Part shown: positions 1-7,638 of the stretch, one piece after another
Position numbering within the stretch: position 1 is the stretch's first letter
Layout: every line of letters starts with the position of its first letter
NCBI RefSeq assembly: GCF_003858645.1
Contig: NZ_RQJP01000001.1
Location: 2,079,487 to 2,143,486, forward strand
Reading direction: 5' to 3'
Source: Larkinella knui
GTDB taxonomy: Bacteria; Bacteroidota; Bacteroidia; Cytophagales; Spirosomataceae
Length of the DNA stretch: 64,000 nucleotides
Program-made: the position numbers and the translations under genes
Notes under the pieces: generated by a model
What the model saw: the letters and a program-made list of their open reading frames with translations, nothing else
Databases searched by the model: none
What the model was told of the DNA's origin: nothing

Positions 1-1
1 T

Positions 2-352
2 GAATATCAAATCGTTAAGGAAAGCTCGAACGCACTCCGGACGGCCATCAGCATTTTCAAGGGCGATCCCGACAAGAAGTTTTACTTCGACGAGTCGATG
101 GAATATATCCAGGACGACATGAGCAAAAAGCTGGGTGAAATGAAACGGGCGATGGATATGTCGATGGACTTCATCAATTCGGTGGACATCCAGAACGGTA
201 TTCTGTCGGACAAAGGCCAGGCATTGCTGGAAGCTTACAACCACGGCGAATTCAAGATCATCAAGCTGGACGAAACCACTCCGCCCCCAACACCGGCCAA
301 CCGCCAGGTCAATCCTCCCAAGGACGAAGGTTACCGGAGCCTGCTGGACTAA
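2..352 (+). CDS. Unidentified protein, C-terminal 116 residues (5' truncated by window)
   Basis: The reading frame is open from the first bases of the window, so the gene begins outside it; only the C-terminal 116 residues are visible. The visible part is rich in Lys, Asp, Glu and Met, predicted helical (around MSKKLGEMKRAMDMSMDF), and ends in a proline-rich tail (TTPPPTPANRQ). No signal or membrane segment is visible in this part. I do not recognise the family. It lies just upstream of, and in the same direction as, a membrane-anchored Ppx/GppA-like protein and a small membrane protein, with a hairpin-forming spacer between them, so the three may work together; this is inference from order only. 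Confidence 0.6.
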   Translation, partial: EYQIVKESSNALRTAISIFKGDPDKKFYFDESMEYIQDDMSKKLGEMKRAMDMSMDFINSVDIQNGILSDKGQALLEAYNHGEFKIIKLDETTPPPTPANRQVNPPKDEGYRSLLD

Positions 353-362
353 TGAGTGGGTT

Positions 363-461
363 GTGATTGAGCGATTGAGTGAAAACCAGGGTCATTGATT
401 TTTCACCTAATTGCTCAATCACCCTTCACTCGACAATCAATTCACACAATCGCTCAATCAC
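363..461. repeat. Intergenic inverted repeat of iterated TCAATCGC/TCAATCAC motifs
   Basis: Positions 363-375 (GTGATTGAGCGAT) are the exact reverse complement of 449-461, and the spacer also holds further TCAATCAC/TCAATTCAC iterations up to the next start codon at 485. The repeat begins 11 bases after the upstream stop and fills almost the whole spacer. It resembles the spacers at 1531-1621, 11487-11575 and 16022-16090. Confidence 0.6.
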
Positions 462-484
462 TCATTCACACAATTGATCAAACC

Positions 485-1522
485 ATGCAACGCTTAACCG
501 TAGCCGGAAGGCTCCTCATCACGGCCCTGATTCTGGCCGCTATCTACTTTGGTTTTAAATACATCGGCGGAGTCGATCTGCTGAAAAAAATAGCGCCCAA
601 ACAAACGGCGGAACAGACCTCGGATTCACCCTCGATGCCGTCGGGGTCGTCCGAAGCAACGCCCGAGGAATCTGCCAAACCATCGACAGATACCGAAGCC
701 ACCGATGAAGCGGGTTCCCGGCCAACGTTCAATTACACCCCGCCCGCTCCGCAAAACGGCAAACTGAAAGGTGTAGTGGAATTAGGAGCCAGCGGTTTTA
801 ACTCGTTCATAATCACCGTCGATGCCGAGAAAGCCTGGAAACTGGAAAAAGCCGAATTCGGCAATAGCCTGGTTCTGGAAAATATGGCCACCGATCAGGA
901 CGTCCGGGAAGGATTGAAAAAATACATTTCCGAAATGCTGAACTTCGGTGTCAGTGGTCGGGATATTCATTTTGTCGTCAGCTCGGGAGCCATCAAAGCC
1001 GATAATACCCAGAAAATTATCAAGGCCTTGAAATCGCTGAATTATGTGGTCAATACCGTAACGCCCGAACAGGAAGGCCGTCTGGCACTGCGGTCGGTGT
1101 TGCCCAAAGATTTTGAAAGCAACGCCTTTGTGGTGGATATTGGCTCGGGAAACACCAAAATTTCGTGGAAAGATGGTGGAAAAACCAGCGCGCTCGAAAG
1201 CTACGGTGCCAAATATTTCCAGAATGGCGACGACGATACGAAAGTCTACAACGAGGTGAAAGCCAAAGCCGAACAAATTCCGGCGGGCAATCGCAAAACT
1301 TGTTTCATCATCGGCGGGGTGCCTTTTGAGCTGGCCAAACAGGTTCGCAAGGGCAAGGAACGCTACACGGTATTGAATGCACCAGCCGCGTACAAATCCA
1401 CGGAAGCCAAAACCAAAGCCGGTGTCAATATCTACAAAGCCATCGCCGACGGAACCAACTGCGACCAGTTCGTTTTCGATTGGGATGCCAACTTTACCAT
1501 CGGTTATCTGCTGACTTTATAA
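485..1522 (+). CDS. Membrane-anchored Ppx/GppA-like (actin-fold) protein
   Basis: The start at 485 gives a short cytoplasmic N terminus, one transmembrane segment (about residues 8-25), a low-complexity Ser/Thr/Pro/Glu linker (about 30-85), then a globular domain. Upstream in-frame codons translate the repeat spacer and are rejected. The globular part has features of the acetate/sugar kinase-Hsp70-actin fold as in exopolyphosphatases: SSGAIKADN, TPEQEGRLALRSVLP (compare the SGEEEA motif of Ppx) and VVDIGSGNTKISW (the second phosphate loop). A first phosphate loop is weak (VVELGASGFNS), so catalytic activity is uncertain. It may sense or bind nucleotides at the membrane. The family assignment is by motif reading only. 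It lies between an unidentified gene and a small membrane protein, same strand. Confidence 0.6.
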   Translation: MQRLTVAGRLLITALILAAIYFGFKYIGGVDLLKKIAPKQTAEQTSDSPSMPSGSSEATPEESAKPSTDTEATDEAGSRPTFNYTPPAPQNGKLKGVVELGASGFNSFIITVDAEKAWKLEKAEFGNSLVLENMATDQDVREGLKKYISEMLNFGVSGRDIHFVVSSGAIKADNTQKIIKALKSLNYVVNTVTPEQEGRLALRSVLPKDFESNAFVVDIGSGNTKISWKDGGKTSALESYGAKYFQNGDDDTKVYNEVKAKAEQIPAGNRKTCFIIGGVPFELAKQVRKGKERYTVLNAPAAYKSTEAKTKAGVNIYKAIADGTNCDQFVFDWDANFTIGYLLTL

Positions 1523-1530
1523 GTTAAGTA

Positions 1531-1621
1531 GTTATTTCGCGGAGTTGAGCGGAGAAAAAAAGAAGTAGAGATAATAAACTCTGCTAAACTCTTTTTTCTC
1601 CGCTCAACTCCGCGAAATAAC
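1531..1621. repeat. Perfect 30-bp inverted repeat in intergenic spacer
   Basis: The arms 1531-1560 and 1592-1621 are exact reverse complements over 30 bases, with a 31-base loop. The hairpin fills the spacer from 8 bases after the upstream stop codon to 3 bases before the ATG at 1625. It would form a very stable stem in RNA from either strand. It lacks a terminal T-run in the plus direction, so it is not a simple intrinsic terminator. Confidence 0.9.
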
Positions 1622-1624
1622 GTC

Positions 1625-2134
1625 ATGCTCATGACTTTACAGGATTTTTTCGACTCCGTTTCTGCTAATCCGGCGATTCTGGCGATTTTTCTGCTGGCTA
1701 TCCCGGCACTGGCGTTCGTCGTCAACCTATGGGCGGGCGAGAAAGCGGAAGAAATCTGGCGGTGGCGGTTTGTCTATGCCACGCTGGTTTACCTGGCCTG
1801 CATTCCCGGTATTTTTGCCTTCACGCTGAACGTCTATCTGTTTCTGTTTGAACGGCAAAGCATCTGGCGGATGAACCTGATTACGCAGGTCTTGCCGGTG
1901 GTGACGATGGTGGCCACGCTGATGCTCATCAAACGCAAACTCCCCTTCGCTTACATCCCCGGTTTTGGCAAATTGTCGGGTTTCATGACGCTCATCGCGG
2001 CCGTCATCGGCCTGCTGTGGTTCATCGACCGCACCCGGATTTACGCCGTCACCTACATTCCCTTTGCCTACATTCTGGTCGGCTTCGTCGGGTTACTGTT
2101 GCTGATTCGCTTTGCGTGGAGCAAGCTGTTTTAA
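1625..2134 (+). CDS. Small integral membrane protein, family unknown
   Basis: A 169-residue protein with about four to five predicted transmembrane helices: residues about 13-32 (PAILAIFLLAIPALAFV), 48-70, 82-105 and two more in the C-terminal half (LIAAVIGLLWFI, IPFAYILVGFVGLLLLI). No charged active-site motif is visible. ATG codons at 1625 and 1631 are both possible starts. It follows the Ppx/GppA-like gene with the 30-bp hairpin between. Its TAA stop at 2132-2134 overlaps the stop of the converging LRR gene, so there is no room for an intergenic terminator. I do not recognise the family. Confidence 0.7.
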   Translation: MLMTLQDFFDSVSANPAILAIFLLAIPALAFVVNLWAGEKAEEIWRWRFVYATLVYLACIPGIFAFTLNVYLFLFERQSIWRMNLITQVLPVVTMVATLMLIKRKLPFAYIPGFGKLSGFMTLIAAVIGLLWFIDRTRIYAVTYIPFAYILVGFVGLLLLIRFAWSKLF

Positions 2135-5100
2135 TCCATTTTCGGAAGCCGCTCTTTGGTGAGCTGGGTCATTTGTTGCAAAACCGCCCGCTTTTCCGTC
2201 GACAGATTCGAGCGGGACAACCAGTTTTCGTACAACTCGAAGCTCCAGCCCATAATTCGCTCGTTGTGGCTGGCCAGAAACGTACTGAGGTCGGCCAGAA
2301 CTTCCGCATCCGGCTTTTCTCCTTTCAGCACCTGAATGCTGTTTTCCAGGTACTTTTCCAGAATGGCGTTACCGCCCTGAAGCTCTCGTTTGTCAATTTT
2401 CTGTAAGGCTGTGCGGGCCTGATCCGGCTGACCGGCAATGAGGTGCAATTCGACCACAGTCAGTTTAATACCGGTATTGGCGTAGGGCAGTTTTTCGTAT
2501 TCCTCCAGCGCTTTTTGGTAACTCGCATTGGCGTCAGTCACTTTATTTTTCAGCGTTAAATACCGCCCCTGTTCAATCAGTAAACTCCCTTTCAGTTCCG
2601 GATTGCCTTTGATGGCCTCCAGCCGTTGAAGGGCCAGTTCAATATCCGCCCGGGCCGCGTCTACCTGACCCAGTTTAGCCTTCGCGTTGGCCCGACCGCG
2701 CAACGCCAGCACGGCGGGCTGATCAAATTGCAGCTTCTGGATCGGCAGTTGCGAAGCAACGCCCTGGGTCAGCCGGTTGGCCAGCGCAATACTCTGATCG
2801 TAGTCTGCGATGGCCTCCTTGTATTCCTGCCGGAAGACGTGCATGTCGGCCCGTTGCGCATACAGCACAATCCGCATCGTGTCGGATGCGTAGTCGATGG
2901 CTTTCTCAAAACTGGCAAAGGCTTCCGCCCAGTTGCGCTGACCGGCCTTCTGAAAAGCCATCTGGACATAGGAGGTGGCAACACCCCGGTTGGGTTTGGC
3001 AATTTTATCCAGTGTCAATAAACCGGCTTCGCTAAACGCCAGCCGCAGGGCGTCTTTATTGCCAAAGTTGGTATTAAGCGGTTGCGGCAGGAGGTTTTCG
3101 TACAGCGAAATCTGTTGTAGTTTAGGGCTTTCCAGGATTTCAACCGGCAGTTCGGTCAGGCGGTTGTGCATGAGAGAAAGCTGACGTACGGGAAACTTCT
3201 TCCAGTCAATCGCCGGAATCCGTTCCAGGTTGCAATTGAACAAGGTCAAATTAGTCAATTTAGGCAGTTTACTTACCTTGGCAAAGGTGTCGTCGCCATC
3301 GAGGCCCGGTTGATTCATAAGCTGTAGATCCATCAGTTCCTGACAAAAAATCAGGCTGTCGGGCAGTTGGTGTAAACCGGCGGGGTTGTTGTTTGAAACA
3401 TCGCCCATTTCCCCAATTTGCAAAGACGTTAAGTGCGTCAAACGTCCGATCGATTCGGGCAGTGCCAACAGCCGGGTTCGTCCCAGCCGCAGGGAGCGCA
3501 GGTCGGTCAGATTGCCCAGCGCTGCGGGTAAAATGGTTAGTTCGTTTCCGGAAAGATCGATATGCTGAAGTTTAGTAAGCCGAACGATGCCCTCCGGCAA
3601 CGCTTTTAATTTGGTATTTCGGGCGAAAATACTTGTAAGTTCTTTACAGTATGCGATGGTTTCGGGCAAAACTTCCAGCGGGTTATCCGCTATCGGTAGC
3701 GACTGAAGTTTCGTTAATTTCCCAATTTCCGGGGGCAGACTGACCAGGCGGTTATTTGCCAGGTTTAGGTTCGTCAGGTTAGTAAGCTTTCCCAGTGCAG
3801 GAGGGATCGACGTTAACTTATTGCCGGCCAGATTCAGGCTGTGCAATTGAACGAGACGAAATAAGGCACCGGGTAAAACGGTCAACTCGTTCATGACCAA
3901 GTCAACCGATTGCAGGGAATCCAGCTCGCCCCAATCGTCCGGCAATTGCGTTAATTTATTAGAACCGAGTCCCAGGTATTTCAATCGCCGGAGTTTACCG
4001 ATGCTGGCCGGAAGTTGCTGCAAACGATTTCCGTTGACTTCCAAATGCGTCAAATTTACTAATTTACCCGTGCTGGATGGCAACGCAGTCAGCCGATTTC
4101 CCACAAGCGATAAATACGTAAGACTTGTTACATCACCCAGTGTTTCCGGCAGTTGAACGAGCTTATTATTCGACAAATTCAACTGTTGCAAAGCCCCTAA
4201 TCGACCCATTGATGAAGGCAAATACCGCAGTTGGTTTTCATAAACCGACAAAAAAGTGAGTCCGGTCAGTTTACCAATATCAAAATTTAACGTATCAAGT
4301 TGATTCCCATCCAGGTGCAGCTTTTTCAAGTGGATCAGCTCCCCCATCGATTCCGGCAGTTTTCGCAACTGGCATCCACTCAGTTGCAAGACTTCCAGTT
4401 GTTTCAGCGAGCCGAATGGTGTCGAGAGTTCGCCCAACGGATTGTAATTCAGCACCAGTTCTTTCAGCCCGCTCAACTGTGTGATTGTCGACGGGAGTTG
4501 ACGTATTTTGCAATTCGACAGGTCTATTTTCTCCAACGCATCCAATCCGGTGAGGTTTTCGGCCGGAATGACCAGTTGTTCGTTGCCCTGGAGTTCAAGA
4601 AGTTTCAGTTTTTTCAGTGATCGCAGATCGGGTACGCTTTGCAGCCGGGTGTAGTTCAGCCGAATGGTTTCCAGTTCGGTCAGTTGGTTCAGAAACGACC
4701 ACTCGCGGTTTTGATCCAGCTGTAAATAGTTTAAATTCAGGTCTTTCAACTTGGTCAACTCGCCCAATGAGGCCGGAAGCCGGAATCCGGGTCCACTGCC
4801 GTAAATCGTCAGCGAAGTTAGCTGCCGGACCTTGGTCAGTTCCGGCGGTAGGGAGGTCATGTTGGGGTTACTACCCAGCGTCAGTTTCCGCAGCCTGGGC
4901 AGGCTGGCGAGCGTGGTCATAAGGGGCTTCCAGTCGGCCGGGCGGATCTGAAGTTGTACGTGTTCGAGCTGCGGTAGTTGCGCTAACGAGGCCACTAATC
5001 CCGTCGAAAAAGCCCGGTTTAGTTCGCCCCCATTCACCTGAGAAACCGAAAGCCGCTGCAACCGTTTCAATTGGCCCACGGCCTGCCACAAAGCACTGGT

Positions 5101-5445
5101 TACTGTGGCGGTATCGATTTCCAGACCCACTATCCGCAAGTCCTTGAGTTCCGCCAGCCGGTTGATATTTCCTCTTTGCAATACCGCAACGGTGAGTTGA
5201 ACCGACTGAATGGTTTCCGATTTGGCAGCCCGATCAGCCAGTTCGGCGATCGTTTCGTATTGGTTGGGCACGGAATGATTTCCGCGCAATTCTACGCCCG
5301 TTACCCTCGCCGGCCGGTAGGCCGGAAACCAGGTTTTCAGCCCGTTCAATTCGGAGTCACTTAGCAAACGATCCTGAGCCGGTGCCAGCGAAACCATTCC
5401 GCACAAACCAATTATCAGTAAGATTCGCAACCCGCATGCCGACAT
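2131..5445 (-). CDS. Giant secreted leucine-rich-repeat protein with C-terminal TPRs
   Basis: A 1104-residue protein starting MSACGLRILLIIGLCGM, a clear signal peptide ending near APAQ. In-frame codons further upstream would overlap the divergent agmatine deiminase gene, so this start is chosen. From about residue 40 to 810 it is an almost unbroken array of 23-residue leucine-rich repeats of the L..LP..IG.L..L type, as in bacterial and plant intracellular-Ras-group LRR proteins. From about 820 to 1080 tetratricopeptide repeats follow (AFASFEKAIDYA, AIADYDQSIALA). No transmembrane anchor, kinase or protease domain is visible. It probably acts outside the inner membrane as a protein-binding scaffold; its partner is unknown. 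Its stop overlaps the stop of the converging membrane-protein gene. Confidence 0.9.
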   Translation of the reverse strand: MSACGLRILLIIGLCGMVSLAPAQDRLLSDSELNGLKTWFPAYRPARVTGVELRGNHSVPNQYETIAELADRAAKSETIQSVQLTVAVLQRGNINRLAELKDLRIVGLEIDTATVTSALWQAVGQLKRLQRLSVSQVNGGELNRAFSTGLVASLAQLPQLEHVQLQIRPADWKPLMTTLASLPRLRKLTLGSNPNMTSLPPELTKVRQLTSLTIYGSGPGFRLPASLGELTKLKDLNLNYLQLDQNREWSFLNQLTELETIRLNYTRLQSVPDLRSLKKLKLLELQGNEQLVIPAENLTGLDALEKIDLSNCKIRQLPSTITQLSGLKELVLNYNPLGELSTPFGSLKQLEVLQLSGCQLRKLPESMGELIHLKKLHLDGNQLDTLNFDIGKLTGLTFLSVYENQLRYLPSSMGRLGALQQLNLSNNKLVQLPETLGDVTSLTYLSLVGNRLTALPSSTGKLVNLTHLEVNGNRLQQLPASIGKLRRLKYLGLGSNKLTQLPDDWGELDSLQSVDLVMNELTVLPGALFRLVQLHSLNLAGNKLTSIPPALGKLTNLTNLNLANNRLVSLPPEIGKLTKLQSLPIADNPLEVLPETIAYCKELTSIFARNTKLKALPEGIVRLTKLQHIDLSGNELTILPAALGNLTDLRSLRLGRTRLLALPESIGRLTHLTSLQIGEMGDVSNNNPAGLHQLPDSLIFCQELMDLQLMNQPGLDGDDTFAKVSKLPKLTNLTLFNCNLERIPAIDWKKFPVRQLSLMHNRLTELPVEILESPKLQQISLYENLLPQPLNTNFGNKDALRLAFSEAGLLTLDKIAKPNRGVATSYVQMAFQKAGQRNWAEAFASFEKAIDYASDTMRIVLYAQRADMHVFRQEYKEAIADYDQSIALANRLTQGVASQLPIQKLQFDQPAVLALRGRANAKAKLGQVDAARADIELALQRLEAIKGNPELKGSLLIEQGRYLTLKNKVTDANASYQKALEEYEKLPYANTGIKLTVVELHLIAGQPDQARTALQKIDKRELQGGNAILEKYLENSIQVLKGEKPDAEVLADLSTFLASHNERIMGWSFELYENWLSRSNLSTEKRAVLQQMTQLTKERLPKMD

Positions 5446-5452
5446 AATTTTG

Positions 5453-5460
5453 TAGTTTTG
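5453..5460 (+). promoter_or_regulatory. Bacteroidota -7 promoter box TAGTTTTG
   Basis: An exact match to the TAnnTTTG box of the Bacteroidota housekeeping sigma factor, 21 bases before the agmatine deiminase ATG, inside the 36-base divergent spacer shared with the LRR gene. A -33 TTG is not obvious. Confidence 0.5.
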
Positions 5461-5481
5461 TGGTGTGATAGCAAAAATTGC

Positions 5482-6561
5482 ATGAATATACAATCCCAAC
5501 ATCATTCGACAAACACTCCTTTTATTCCGGCTCAGAACGGTTTTTTCTTTCCCGCCGAATGGCACCCGCACGTCGCGACCTGGCTCAGTTGGCCGCATAC
5601 CGAAGCGTCGTGGTCGAACGAGCGGCAGGAATTGATGTTTCCGGCTTACCTGGAGTTTATTCGAACCATCAGCGAGAGCGAGCAGGTATGCATCAATGCC
5701 CACAACGAAACCGTTATCCAGACCGCCAAGATGCGGTTATTGATGGCCGGTATCGATCTGTCAAAAGTGACGCTTCTGCCCCACCCCACCAACGATTCCT
5801 GGTGCCGCGACCACGGCCCTGCTTTTCTGATCAACCCGGCATCGGGGGAAAAAATTATCGTCAACTGGGAATACAACGCCTGGGGCGGTAAGTATCCACC
5901 CTACGAACGCGATGGCTTGATTCCGGTCGAAATTGCCCATTACCGGCATTTGCAATATGTCAACCCCGGCATTATCATGGAAGGCGGTGCGGTCGAGTTT
6001 AACGGCAAAGGTACCGTTCTGACCAGCCGGGCGTGTCTGCTCAATCAAAACCGCAATTCGCACCTTACGCAAGCCCAGGTTGAACACTACCTCTGCGACT
6101 ACTACGGTGTTCAACAGGTTCTGTGGGTCGAAGAAGGCATTGTGGGTGACGATACCGACGGACACATCGACGATACCGTCCGGTTTGTCAATGCCGATAC
6201 GGTGGTGGTGGCGACCGAAACCAATCCCAACGACGACAATTACCTCTTCCTGCAGGAAATCCACCGGGACGTGAAGGCGATGCGTCTTCTAAACGGCAAG
6301 CAACTCACGATCATTGAATTGCCCATGCCAGACCCGGTTTTTAGTGAAGACCTGCGGTTGCCAGCCTCCTATGCCAATTTTTACATTACGAATGGTTCGG
6401 TTATTGTACCCACTTTTCGGTGCGCTAAAGACCAGGCCGCCATCGACATTCTGGAAGGGTGTTTCCCGGATCGGAAGGTGGTCGGCATCGATGCCACCGA
6501 AATTGTCTGGGGCCTGGGCGCCTTCCATTGCCTGAGCCAGCAGGAACCCGCTATTGACTGA
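5482..6561 (+). CDS. aguA: Agmatine deiminase / peptidyl-arginine deiminase family
   Basis: A 359-residue cytosolic enzyme that would hydrolyse agmatine to N-carbamoylputrescine and ammonia. Diagnostic motifs run through its length: PAEWHPHVATWLSWPH near the N terminus, DSWCRDHGPAF, WEYNAWGGKYPPYERD, GDDTDGHIDDTVRF with the catalytic His, and GLGAFHCLSQQ with the catalytic Cys at residue 350. The start at 5482 matches the family N terminus; an in-frame upstream TTG-type extension would overlap the promoter. The usual next enzyme, N-carbamoylputrescine amidase (AguB), is not in the window. The gene is translationally coupled (TGATG) to the next. Close relatives act on free agmatine; a peptidyl-arginine substrate is less likely because there is no signal peptide. 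Confidence 0.92.
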   Translation: MNIQSQHHSTNTPFIPAQNGFFFPAEWHPHVATWLSWPHTEASWSNERQELMFPAYLEFIRTISESEQVCINAHNETVIQTAKMRLLMAGIDLSKVTLLPHPTNDSWCRDHGPAFLINPASGEKIIVNWEYNAWGGKYPPYERDGLIPVEIAHYRHLQYVNPGIIMEGGAVEFNGKGTVLTSRACLLNQNRNSHLTQAQVEHYLCDYYGVQQVLWVEEGIVGDDTDGHIDDTVRFVNADTVVVATETNPNDDNYLFLQEIHRDVKAMRLLNGKQLTIIELPMPDPVFSEDLRLPASYANFYITNGSVIVPTFRCAKDQAAIDILEGCFPDRKVVGIDATEIVWGLGAFHCLSQQEPAID

Positions 6562-6911
6562 TGCTGTACGACAAGAAAATTTTCGCTTCCGTTTCCAATA
6601 CCGACAACGGCGAGGTAAGTGCCGCGACCACGTTCTGGTACCATCAGGAGGGCGAAGTGGTTTGGGCCGAATACCGCGGAGGATCGGTGGTGAAAGGTTT
6701 TCTGATCGCTAAAGTGCGGAGCAGCGGAGAACTGGATATGGTCTATCAGCATTTGAATACCGCGGGTGAGTTCCGCACCGGCGTTTGTCATTCGACGCCG
6801 GAAAGGCTGCCGGATGGCCGCATCCGGCTGCACGAACGCTGGCAATGGACCAACGGCGACGGCTCGGAAGGCACGTCGGTCATTGAGGAATTACCCGATC
6901 AATCGCTATGA
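6561..6911 (+). CDS. Small beta-rich protein of the family often labelled n-acetylglutamate synthase
   Basis: A 116-residue protein whose sequence (SNTDNGEVSAATTFWYHQ, EYRGGSVVKGFLIAKV, TGVCHSTPERLPDGRIRLHE, ERWQWTNGDGS) matches a short conserved family widespread in Bacteroidota and Firmicutes. The family often carries the database name n-acetylglutamate synthase, but it has no acetyltransferase (GNAT) or amino acid kinase motifs, so that name is doubtful. It looks like a small beta-barrel. It overlaps the agmatine deiminase stop by one base and its own stop overlaps the next start by four (ATGA), so the three genes form one operon. Confidence 0.75.
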   Translation: MLYDKKIFASVSNTDNGEVSAATTFWYHQEGEVVWAEYRGGSVVKGFLIAKVRSSGELDMVYQHLNTAGEFRTGVCHSTPERLPDGRIRLHERWQWTNGDGSEGTSVIEELPDQSL

Positions 6912-7591
6912 AATTAGTTTCCTGTTTGTTGTGTGCCCTGCTGGTGTCGGCCTGTTCAAGCCAGAAACCCCTTACGGCCGAGATGAGACTCAACAGCCTC
7001 AAAGCCGTCAATCTGGAAGAAACCATCAGCCGGAAAGACGAACTGATGATGACCTGGTCACTCACCGCGTTCGATAGCAAAAACCGCCTGGTGGGGGTTG
7101 CCTCCAGTGCGTGGGGAGTTGAAAAGGTGAAGAAAGGAGCCACTTTATCGTTTGATAATCAGGCCACTGTGCAATTAGCTATTCCGAAAGGCGGCAAGGT
7201 CGTGGCTTCCTTACTCTTGATTGAAGTCGATGATTATACGGAGGCCCAGCAATTCATCAAGCGCATTCGGGACATCAACGGCTGGATTCAGGTCCCCGTC
7301 GGTTTTTTCGAGATAGGCGCCGACTTACTGACGCCCCTGAAGTACGTCACTACCGCTCTGGCGGCTGCGGGCATGGGCATTCAGTTGACCGATCGGCTGG
7401 ATAAAGATGATATTCTGGGGCAAAGCAGCGTCGAATTGCGCGACACCAGCCAGGATCCTAAAAAGAAAGAGTCGGTCGTACACGTGCCCGCCCGGTTTTC
7501 GGGTCGTCACCTGCGCGATTCGTTTGAATATGAGGTCGAGTATGACATTCAGCTAAAACGAATGAAAATAAAGCCCGCTCCCGGTCGTTAA
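6908..7591 (+). CDS. Lipoprotein of unknown function
   Basis: A 227-residue protein with a short signal peptide and lipobox (LLVSAC, Cys at about residue 16), so it should be lipid-anchored on the periplasmic side. The rest is a soluble alpha/beta domain without motifs I recognise; a hydrophobic helix near residues 145-165 (YVTTALAAAGMGIQL) may be buried. The start overlaps the preceding stop by four bases, so it is the third gene of the agmatine deiminase operon. A functional link with agmatine metabolism is only suggested by position. Confidence 0.7.
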   Translation: MKLVSCLLCALLVSACSSQKPLTAEMRLNSLKAVNLEETISRKDELMMTWSLTAFDSKNRLVGVASSAWGVEKVKKGATLSFDNQATVQLAIPKGGKVVASLLLIEVDDYTEAQQFIKRIRDINGWIQVPVGFFEIGADLLTPLKYVTTALAAAGMGIQLTDRLDKDDILGQSSVELRDTSQDPKKKESVVHVPARFSGRHLRDSFEYEVEYDIQLKRMKIKPAPGR

Positions 7592-7638
7592 AAACGTAGC
7601 CATTTGTTGATACTGCGATCTCGTTTATCGCTGAGATT

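Noticed and set aside
353-484. Iterated repeats considered as a CRISPR array
   Set aside because: The units are 7-8 bases, without 25-35 base repeats or spacers, and no cas genes are present.
782-1276. Long open frame on the minus strand within the Ppx/GppA-like gene
   Set aside because: It is fully inside a well-supported gene, has no recognised motif, and reflects the GC-biased codon use of the true frame.
5446-5703. Extension of the LRR protein upstream of its signal peptide
   Set aside because: It would overlap agmatine deiminase and place a signal peptide 86 residues inside the protein.
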